Shown here in pieces: positions 1 through 5,238 of a stretch of DNA of 5,238 bases (position 1 is its first letter; each line of letters begins with the position of its first letter). This stretch comes from Burkholderiaceae bacterium. Its GTDB lineage: Bacteria > Pseudomonadota > Gammaproteobacteria > Burkholderiales > Burkholderiaceae_C. Location: NCBI GenBank assembly GCA_029864165.1, contig JAOTTZ010000156.1, positions 1 through 5,238 on the forward strand, written 5' to 3'. Position numbers and translations under genes: made by a program. The notes under the pieces were generated by a model. It searched no databases and had not been told where the DNA came from. It saw only the letters and a program-made list of their open reading frames with translations.

Positions 1-2266
1 CGCCACCCCCCAATGCTGACCCGTTGTCGTACCCCGATGCCACCACCACGCGCCATCCGGCCGCCGTATTGACAATCTGTGGCGTCCCAAAAGAGTAGCC
101 CATGTTCGCGGGTTTGAACTCCCACTTGACTTTGGACGCGACTTGGCTCTCGTCAGCCGCGAGGTAGCTGGTAACGTCCAGAGCGTAGTAACCAGGACCG
201 CCTTTGCCCAGGCCGCCCACCAAGATGCGGGTCATCGCGCCCGCACCCGTGATCTGCGCCGTGGCGGGCGATCCGTCTACGAAATACTTGTGCGTATACG
301 CCGGGCTTGACAGTTGGCTCAGGTTGGTGTGGACAAGCCGCGGCACGTAAGCCCATAACTCCTGCCCGCGGGTTGTGACGCTGGTCGACACCCGGCCATC
401 AATCACGTGGAGCATGCCGTCATTGGCGGGTTGAAAGAGAATGGGAATGGCGCCGGGGTAGATAACAATGGCTGCTTCGGCGTTGACAACGTCCCCCAGC
501 AGGTGCCTTCGGGCACGGTAGGTGGTGCCTTCACCCGTGCGGCTTCCGCGGATGAAGTCGATCACCCCGGCCGTCAAGCTCGCAGGCGTACCGGCGAAGT
601 TGGCCGCCGTAAAGGCCTTACCGACACTGCCATTGAAAGACGCAATCTTGCGTGTGGCTGGGGTCGTGGTATCCAAGAGTGCACGAGCGGACCACTGACG
701 CGCTCCGATCGGAAGGCCGGTCGTCGTATCCAGCGAATACGCTTCCAGGTCGCCATCCCACGTTCCAGAATTGAAGCTCGCAGCGTAGCCTGTGTTGTTG
801 ACGGTGAGTTGTGCACTGGTCACCACGACCGCGGACGAGCCAGCGTCTTTGGCCAAGGCGTCGGTGATGACGGTCTTGAACGCCGCCGTCAGAGACGGAC
901 CGTCTTCGGCGCTGAGAAACAGCCCCCCCCCGTTTGCCGCAGTACTGATCAGCAACGGATCGTTTTGGACCTGCAAATCGGCGAAGCCGATGGTGTAGGT
1001 CCGCAGATTGTTCTTCTTGGTCCGACCCGCGGGTGCCGTCAGGTCGGGACGCAAGTCGACGTCGAACAAGGCCTTGGCGACGTCGTCGAGGTAGTCCGAA
1101 CCCGCGCTTTCGTAGGTTCGTGCGGTTTTCCGATCCCAGTTGCCGGCGCTGCCGCTGCCAACGCAGCTGCTGGCAAGCACGCCTTGGCAATCACCGTCAT
1201 AGTCACGCAGGTAGGTGTTGTTGTTGAAGCTACGGTCGGACTGCGGCCGGCCGTCGGTCATCAAGAAAGCATATGAGCGTTGACACCACTGCTGAATTGG
1301 TTTTTGCGCCGCAGTGGCCGATGTGCTGCTGCACGCTACCGGGGTACTGGCCAAACACGAATTTCGAGCCGATGTATCGTTTCCATCTTGTCTCAAGAAG
1401 GTGTCGATGTTGACGCCCGTCACCGAGCCAGCGGTGATATTGCCGTTGTAACCCGTAGCAAGGTAGCGCCCTATGTCGGCCAGCGTTGTCGACAGCGGCG
1501 TCGCTCCTGACGGCGTGAGCCCGGCGATACTGGTCGTGAGCGTCGTGCGCGATGTCGTGGTCAAGTCGCTCATCGCAACCCTTAGCGTACCGCCGTTGCT
1601 ACCGTTGTAGGTGCTCAAGCCGACGCGCGACGGCGCGCTAGCGCCTGCGCTGGGTGGTAACGGCAAACCATTGATGACAGCCGTGGCGGAAGTTCTGGCG
1701 ATCTCCATCCGGGTATTGACTGCCCCCGAGGACGTGAGCACTTTGCGGTCGGTCCAGCCCGTGTCGGGTCCATCAAAAACGCCGAAGTACCAGTTGAGAT
1801 AGTGCCCGGTATAGGCTGCGGACAGATAGCCACCGCCCGGGCTGCCACCGCTGTCACCCAATAGCCGCGCCGAGTAGGTGCCTGCGTTGTCGAAACACCT
1901 CGAGTTGCCGCTCGTCGCCCCGGTCGCCGTGGAATGGCGGTAGGTTGTGCCGGCATGGACGAACCTTGGCTCTCCAGAAGAAACTGCGATGTCGATGCTG
2001 GCACCCGACGCTATCGTTTGCCCGCCCGGGCAAGTGAAGTAGGCCGTGGCAGCGTTGTACGGACTCGTCGGAACGATGTTGCTCATCGAGCCCGAGTTGT
2101 CGATCATGAACATGAAGTTCGGTGCAACGTTGTTCTTGGCCGCGATGGGAATGTCGCTGATGTTTTGGGCCACCGCGGAAGTCATGAACACACTCGCCAA
2201 TATCAGCAGCACAGGCTGAGCCGCCTTGTGCAAAGACAGCATCGCTTTAGAGGGGGTATAGGGCAT
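1..2266 (-). CDS. pilY1: Type IV pilus tip adhesin PilY1 (C-terminus beyond window)
   Basis: This is a secreted tip protein of type IV pili, acting in adhesion, surface sensing and control of retraction. I read 755 uninterrupted codons from the ATG at 2266 to the left edge. Residues 1-33 form a Sec signal peptide ending AVA|Q. A von Willebrand A-like domain follows, with the metal site DNSGS at 56-60, a candidate MIDAS threonine T256 in ATPLSTTLADIGRY, and MTDG at 336-339. It ends near residue 460, after a Gly triplet at 446-448. The beta-propeller begins around 576, with NDGMLHVID (615-623), HKYFVDGSP (659-667), GGLGKGGPGYYALDVT (684-699) and MGYSFGTP (722-729), all typical PilY1 blocks. Family members usually exceed 1000 residues, so the rest of the propeller and its calcium-binding loop should lie left of the window. 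The start has GGAG seven bases upstream. All seven cysteines lie between residues 79 and 368. Identity is near certain. Confidence 0.97.
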   Translation of the reverse strand, partial: MPYTPSKAMLSLHKAAQPVLLILASVFMTSAVAQNISDIPIAAKNNVAPNFMFMIDNSGSMSNIVPTSPYNAATAYFTCPGGQTIASGASIDIAVSSGEPRFVHAGTTYRHSTATGATSGNSRCFDNAGTYSARLLGDSGGSPGGGYLSAAYTGHYLNWYFGVFDGPDTGWTDRKVLTSSGAVNTRMEIARTSATAVINGLPLPPSAGASAPSRVGLSTYNGSNGGTLRVAMSDLTTTSRTTLTTSIAGLTPSGATPLSTTLADIGRYLATGYNGNITAGSVTGVNIDTFLRQDGNDTSARNSCLASTPVACSSTSATAAQKPIQQWCQRSYAFLMTDGRPQSDRSFNNNTYLRDYDGDCQGVLASSCVGSGSAGNWDRKTARTYESAGSDYLDDVAKALFDVDLRPDLTAPAGRTKKNNLRTYTIGFADLQVQNDPLLISTAANGGGLFLSAEDGPSLTAAFKTVITDALAKDAGSSAVVVTSAQLTVNNTGYAASFNSGTWDGDLEAYSLDTTTGLPIGARQWSARALLDTTTPATRKIASFNGSVGKAFTAANFAGTPASLTAGVIDFIRGSRTGEGTTYRARRHLLGDVVNAEAAIVIYPGAIPILFQPANDGMLHVIDGRVSTSVTTRGQELWAYVPRLVHTNLSQLSSPAYTHKYFVDGSPATAQITGAGAMTRILVGGLGKGGPGYYALDVTSYLAADESQVASKVKWEFKPANMGYSFGTPQIVNTAAGWRVVVASGYDNGSALGGG

Positions 2267-2272
2267 GCTTAT

Positions 2273-2277
2273 TCTCC
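2273..2277 (-). promoter_or_regulatory. Ribosome binding site of pilY1
   Basis: GGAGA on the minus strand, with seven bases between GGAG and the ATG at 2266. It lies in the 39-base gap after pilX, the only real intergenic gap in the operon, and supports independent initiation on pilY1. I see no hairpin with a T-run in the gap, so read-through from pilX is expected. Confidence 0.75.
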
Positions 2278-2305
2278 AACGCAGATTGACATGATGGGCC
2301 GCGCT

Positions 2306-2929
2306 TCAAGTGCCCGCGGGACCGGAGACCATGGATTCGTACCAACCCTCGGTACCGCGTGGCCCGCGCACCCGAACCAGGATGCGGTAACGAACGCCAA
2401 TGGTGGCCGCAGACAACGCGCCCACGCTGGCCTCGTATTCACATTTCGCACGGATGTCGTTGATATTGGTCAAGTCGGGGTTGGTCGCGCACATACGCTC
2501 GATAACGTACTGAATGCGAAAGTTGCCGGCATCGGCAGCGCAGTCGGCCACGGCAGCCCCGCTTGGGTCTACACATGTCACCGCAGTCCAATCGATGGCG
2601 GTGGGAATTCCTCTTGCATCCACTGGGGACTGCTTGGTCGAAAAGTAGCGGTTGTTGACATTCGCGTTGGCCGTATTGCCCACCGCCAAGCCGGCAAGGG
2701 TGTTCAGCGCATCGGTGAGGGCGCGGTCCGACGCTTGGACGGCAGCGTTCTGGAGCGAGTAGTTGCCGGCGATGACGTTGCCGGTGTCGGCAGAGCGCAT
2801 AACGCCCAGGCCAGCCATGAACATCAATACCAACACGACGATCGCAACCAGAAGCACCATGCCCTTCTGACTTTTTGGGGGGGCGCTTCGACGACGCAGA
2901 ACACGCCGCGTGTTGTAGGCTATGCTCAT
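2306..2929 (-). CDS. pilX: Type IV pilus minor pilin PilX
   Basis: A 207-residue minor pilin of the PilX family. It is part of the priming complex that starts pilus assembly and bridges to PilY1. The basic leader (RRVLRRR, then QKG at 21-23) gives a PilD cleavage site after G23. A hydrophobic helix spans about 24-44, followed by the family hallmark MRS...NVIAGNYSLQNAAVQASDRAL (about 44-71). Position +5 of the mature protein is Val rather than Glu, which is normal for PilX and for its GspK-like place at the tip. Cysteines at 119, 130, 147 and 163 could make two disulfides. The start at 2929 lies two bases after the pilW stop, with GGAG nine bases upstream inside pilW. The leader codons for APPK contain a C7A5 run. 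The gene sits directly before pilY1, as in other minor pilin operons. Confidence 0.95.
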   Translation of the reverse strand: MSIAYNTRRVLRRRSAPPKSQKGMVLLVAIVVLVLMFMAGLGVMRSADTGNVIAGNYSLQNAAVQASDRALTDALNTLAGLAVGNTANANVNNRYFSTKQSPVDARGIPTAIDWTAVTCVDPSGAAVADCAADAGNFRIQYVIERMCATNPDLTNINDIRAKCEYEASVGALSAATIGVRYRILVRVRGPRGTEGWYESMVSGPAGT

Positions 2930-2931
2930 TC

Positions 2932-4176
2932 TTAACTACTCCAAATGACGTTGCGCAGCGGCACCACCGCCTGGTGCACGCGATAGCGGTAGTGGCGCCA
3001 GGTCTTTCCCGCAGTCACCGCAACTGCGCTGAGATCGATCACGGGCGCGTTGGCGTCCTGGAACGAACAGGGCCCCGTATTGACCACGCCATTGGTGTTG
3101 GTGCAACTCGCTTCGGTGACGGTAGTCGATTCCGCCTCTTTAGAGCGCACGACAATAACGACTCGCAGGGCCTTGATTCGACCCACGTTGGCCGCGCTGG
3201 GCGCTGCCCACGCGGCGGTAGCGTTGACCCAAGAGGTAACGATATCGCTGTTGGCCGCGGCGCTCAGCCCGTACTGAGCGTGCATCAACACCACGTCGGT
3301 GGCGAGCGCGTTCGCACCACCCGAGAAACCGAGCGGGCTTTGCGTGCACGCGGGCGCGTCCGTGAACGCGTTGTACTGTATGAGCGCTTGGCACTGCACC
3401 GCAAATGCGTTACGTACAAAGTTGCTGCCCAGGTTGGTCACGACCGCGGGCCCAAAGACGGCCGGCACTACGCCGGTGTCGGTTGCAAAACCGTAACTTG
3501 GCGCCGTTGCGAAGACCGCGCCAGGGGGGTTGTAGCCAGTCGCTGCGCCGGTCCGCGTCAAGGTCGTGCAAGCGGTTGCGTTGCCCGCGCAGGCAACACC
3601 GTCGACCGTGGGCGCCGCAGTAACCCGGAACAACAAGCAGGGTTGGCCCGATCCCGGCGCACCAAGCAACGCGAAATCACCGTTTTGGAAGCCCCCCGCG
3701 TTGCTGACAACCACCGTGGTCGCGTTGGTCGGGGTGGTATCGACCAACGGCGCCGCCGACAGTGGTCTGGCCGCGTTGCCCGACGTGAACACGATGGTGT
3801 CGGATGCCGAGTTGCTGCCACCATCGGAGATCACGGCGGGCATGAAGACGGCGTTGTTGGACGTTACGGCACCGTCCCGCCATGCGTTGAGCGTCGGGCA
3901 AATCAGCTGACCGTTGTTGAACATCCCGGCTCCCGCTGCGCGGCCAGCGACATCAATCAACGACAGCGCGATTTGGGCGCTACCCTGCGCCGAAATGTTG
4001 GAGCCTACCACCCTGAACTGCTTACCGACGTTGAGCACTGTGCCTGTGATCACGAGGCTCAGGATGAGTCCCACAGTAACAGCGACCATCAGCTCCACCA
4101 AGGTGAAGCCTCGCGCATGGCGACGCTGCGAGCTGCAGAGCGCCGACGCCTGGCTGGATTGGATCATGGTTGCCAT
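2932..4176 (-). CDS. pilW: Type IV pilus minor pilin PilW
   Basis: A 414-residue minor pilin, the largest of the four and on the long side for PilW. Its role is in the membrane-borne priming complex and then the pilus tip with PilV, PilX and FimT/FimU. The prepilin motif RG|FTLVELMVAV places PilD cleavage after G23, with Glu28 as the conserved +5 Glu and a helix to about residue 50. A head rich in Ala, Val, Thr and Asn follows, with cysteines at 93, 180, 196, 203, 262, 277, 358 and 370. The C-terminus WRHYRYRVHQAVVPLRNVIW (393-412) is the family signature. Two starts are possible: ATG at 4176 (13-base overlap with pilV, 23-residue leader) or ATG at 4167 (ATGA overlap, 20-residue leader). Neither has a clear Shine-Dalgarno, so initiation probably depends on pilV translation. 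I kept the longer form, with low certainty on the exact start. Confidence 0.95.
   Translation of the reverse strand: MATMIQSSQASALCSSQRRHARGFTLVELMVAVTVGLILSLVITGTVLNVGKQFRVVGSNISAQGSAQIALSLIDVAGRAAGAGMFNNGQLICPTLNAWRDGAVTSNNAVFMPAVISDGGSNSASDTIVFTSGNAARPLSAAPLVDTTPTNATTVVVSNAGGFQNGDFALLGAPGSGQPCLLFRVTAAPTVDGVACAGNATACTTLTRTGAATGYNPPGAVFATAPSYGFATDTGVVPAVFGPAVVTNLGSNFVRNAFAVQCQALIQYNAFTDAPACTQSPLGFSGGANALATDVVLMHAQYGLSAAANSDIVTSWVNATAAWAAPSAANVGRIKALRVVIVVRSKEAESTTVTEASCTNTNGVVNTGPCSFQDANAPVIDLSAVAVTAGKTWRHYRYRVHQAVVPLRNVIWSS
2939..2942 (-). promoter_or_regulatory. Ribosome binding site of pilX, inside the 3' end of pilW
   Basis: GGAG on the minus strand, nine bases before the pilX ATG. It is made by the last pilW codons (Trp-Ser-Ser-stop, tgg-agt-agt-taa). 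Ribosomes finishing pilW therefore pass over the pilX start site, which fits coupled translation of the two tip pilins. Confidence 0.65.
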
Positions 4177-4631
4177 TGCACTTGGTTACTGACTTGAAGC
4201 TCGTGTGCGGTGCCGTTGCCGTTTTGCCAGCATAGCTTGACGGTGACTTGTCCGGTCGCGGCATTCACCACGATCTGCTGCAAGTTCTCGCTGGCCTTGG
4301 GCAACCGGTTGGACAATTCGCTCAGCCACGCCGTTACCACAGCGTTCGTGGACGCCGCACCGGTGGGCGCGCACTTGGCGTTTCCTGTCGCGTGATGCGC
4401 AACGGTCGCGAAGGTGGCCGGGTCAGAAATTAACAGCTGTCCCAGCAACTGATCGGCCAGAAAGGTTGCTTCGGCGCGCAGTTGGGCGTCGGTCGAGAAT
4501 CGAATAGCGCTACCCTGAAGCCCGAGCAGACCAACGACACCCAAAGCAAACACCAACAGCGCAACCAAGAGTTCTATGAGCGTGAAGCCGCTTTGGCGAA
4601 GCCGCGGCGAAGCCATGCGATGACGAGACAT
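4164..4631 (-). CDS. pilV: Type IV pilus minor pilin PilV
   Basis: A 155-residue minor pilin of the PilV type (GspI-like), part of the tip complex. The short leader ends QSG at 13-15, with cleavage before F16. FTLIELLVALLVFALGVVGL is a standard prepilin helix, with Glu20 as the +5 residue, and LLGLQGSAIR (35-44) is the usual PilV continuation. Two cysteines in the head, C87 and C134, could form the disulfide common in these pilins. The ATG at 4631 is chosen because it overlaps the fimT stop as TGATG and has a complete AGGAGGTG site just upstream. The open frame continues further upstream, but that would put more than 40 residues before the leader and overlap fimT heavily. The stop overlaps the start of pilW. 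Confidence 0.95.
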   Translation of the reverse strand: MSRHRMASPRLRQSGFTLIELLVALLVFALGVVGLLGLQGSAIRFSTDAQLRAEATFLADQLLGQLLISDPATFATVAHHATGNAKCAPTGAASTNAVVTAWLSELSNRLPKASENLQQIVVNAATGQVTVKLCWQNGNGTAHELQVSNQVQWQP

Positions 4632-5164
4632 CAGCACCTCCTCGGATCGTTGGCCAGCGAAACAGCAGGATCGCACATGCGAATCAGACCGCCACCCAAA
4701 ATATTGATGACGCGCGCGCCGGTACCTGCCGTGGTACTTGACACCGTGACTTGGGTGAGCCAAGCGCCGGTTGCATTGACAAGCCCGGTCGGGAGAAATA
4801 TGACGCTCGTCGCGCCATTGCTCGACGCTGCAGTGAGACCACCGGTTTCACTATCGGTACGGGATTGGATGACAGCGCCGCCGTTGGCAGTGACCGTCCA
4901 GCCAGATTTCGTCCCCGTGAGTGAGAAGGTGACAGGCGCATTGCGGCGCACAGCCTCGGCGCGAGCAAAATTGAGCCCGTTGAGCACGCTTTCTGCCCCG
5001 CTCCTGAGGCGATAGTTGGCCTGAAGCTGCGAGAAGCTCGGCGCGGCCACGGCCATGGTGATAGCAATGATGGCCACCGCGATCAGTAACTCAATGAGGG
5101 TGAAGCCCTGCGGCCCACGTCGACGGGCCATAGCCTTGTGTGTGGAAAAGCCGAGGGTTAGCAT
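4631..5164 (-). CDS. fimT: GspH/FimT family minor pilin
   Basis: A 177-residue minor pseudopilin at the position held by FimU in Pseudomonas, where it links the tip complex to the pilus shaft. FimT homologues also bind DNA during natural transformation. The prepilin motif QG|FTLIELLIAVAIIAI (19-34) gives cleavage after G20, with Glu25 as +5. The family block LRSGAESVLNGLNFARAEAVRRNAPVTF (about 53-80) then leads into a beta-rich head. The tail GGGLIRMCDP...DPRRC carries C164 and C177, a likely disulfide. I chose ATG 5164 because AAGGG lies six bases upstream. ATG 5131 would give a more usual nine-residue leader but has only AAGG two bases before it. A TTG at 5191 is also in frame with a weak upstream signal. 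Telling FimT from FimU by sequence alone is uncertain. Confidence 0.92.
   Translation of the reverse strand: MLTLGFSTHKAMARRRGPQGFTLIELLIAVAIIAITMAVAAPSFSQLQANYRLRSGAESVLNGLNFARAEAVRRNAPVTFSLTGTKSGWTVTANGGAVIQSRTDSETGGLTAASSNGATSVIFLPTGLVNATGAWLTQVTVSSTTAGTGARVINILGGGLIRMCDPAVSLANDPRRC
4635..4642 (-). promoter_or_regulatory. Full-length Shine-Dalgarno of pilV inside the fimT C-terminus
   Basis: AGGAGGTG on the minus strand matches the 16S anti-Shine-Dalgarno over eight bases. AGGAGG lies five bases before the pilV ATG. The same bases encode the last residues of FimT (DPRRC) just before its TGA, which overlaps the ATG as TGATG. This decides the pilV start and is the strongest translation signal in the window. 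Confidence 0.85.
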
Positions 5165-5238
5165 GTATCGCCCTTGCGCTTGAGCCAACAAGGCGCCGGC
5201 AGTCCTGTCGCACCCGGGTATGCGGTCGTTTTTTGGGC
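5165..5238 (-). other. Leader region upstream of the pilin operon
   Basis: This is the 74 bases before fimT up to the window edge. Apart from the ribosome binding site I see no convincing -35/-10 pair, sigma-54 -24/-12 element or binding site. A T6 run (5229-5234, plus strand) lies next to an imperfect palindrome around CCCGGG. The operon promoter is probably right of the window. Confidence 0.4.
5171..5175 (-). promoter_or_regulatory. Ribosome binding site of fimT
   Basis: AAGGG on the minus strand, six bases before the ATG at 5164. This is why 5164 is preferred over the downstream ATG at 5131 and the upstream TTG at 5191. Confidence 0.6.

Noticed and set aside
407..1276. 289-codon open frame on the plus strand opposite pilY1
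   Set aside because: It is codon-opposite the pilY1 frame and ends precisely where pilY1 uses a TCA Ser codon. It has the composition of an antisense shadow and no domain.
2267..2305. Possible terminator or separate promoter between pilX and pilY1
   Set aside because: The 39-base gap has only a ribosome binding site. I find no stem with a T-run and no -35/-10 pair.
1934..2935. 333-codon plus-strand frame spanning the pilX-pilY1 junction
   Set aside because: pilX and pilY1 are in the same frame, so the codon-opposite shadow runs across both. It has no protein family features.
2875..4197. 440-codon open frame on the plus strand opposite pilW
   Set aside because: It reads exactly codon-opposite pilW, so its stops could only come from TTA, CTA or TCA codons in pilW, which are scarce in this GC-rich gene. 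The product is Arg/His/Gly-rich with no recognisable domain, while pilW has a full family match.
4632..4763. N-terminal extension of pilV upstream of 4631
   Set aside because: It would overlap fimT by 133 bases and put more than 40 non-leader residues before the prepilin motif. The TGATG start with AGGAGGTG is far better.
5205..5234. Possible plus-strand terminator (CCCGGG palindrome followed by T6)
   Set aside because: The inverted repeat has no room for a loop unless most of its stem is opened, and the T-run is four bases away from it. No plus-strand gene is seen that would need it.
1..5238. CRISPR arrays, tRNA/rRNA genes, insertion sequences or attachment repeats
   Set aside because: Nearly every base is in one of five pilus genes. 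I saw no spaced direct repeats, transposase reading frames or RNA gene signatures.

Overview
The window is one contiguous minus-strand operon for the minor pilins and tip adhesin of a type IVa pilus. Read in the direction of transcription (right to left), it holds fimT (GspH/FimT family; fimU-like position), pilV, pilW, pilX and the first 755 codons of pilY1, which runs off the left edge. This is the same order as the fimU-pilV-pilW-pilX-pilY1 cluster of Pseudomonas aeruginosa. The GC-rich composition and the protein style (a FimT tail ending MCDP...DPRRC, PilW ending in a PLRN-x-I-W block) suggest a betaproteobacterium, perhaps Burkholderiales. That placement is inference; some gammaproteobacteria remain possible.

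Layout: positions 5165-5238 are the short leader upstream of fimT, with a good ribosome binding site but no promoter I can defend. fimT (4631-5164) overlaps pilV (4164-4631) by one base in a TGATG junction, with a complete AGGAGGTG Shine-Dalgarno inside the last fimT codons. pilV overlaps pilW (2932-4176) by 13 bases, or by 4 bases (ATGA) from a second ATG. pilW and pilX (2306-2929) are separated by 2 bases. A 39-base gap with its own GGAG site leads into pilY1 (1-2266). There is no gene-free stretch over 300 bases.

How the genes work together (family knowledge): the four small proteins are prepilins with an N-terminal leader cut by PilD, a hydrophobic helix and a C-terminal head. They form the priming complex that starts pilus assembly and remains at the tip. 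PilY1 is exported by its Sec signal peptide and capped onto that complex, where its von Willebrand A domain and beta-propeller act in adhesion, surface sensing and retraction control. The pilus serves twitching, attachment and, through FimT-type pilins, possibly DNA uptake.

I see no previously undescribed system here. The points most worth checking are a G9 run in the pilY1 reading frame, a C7A5 run in the pilX leader codons, an odd number of cysteines in the PilY1 VWA region, a changed DNA-binding motif in FimT, and the tight translational coupling. Long plus-strand open frames mirror the real genes codon for codon and are judged shadows.
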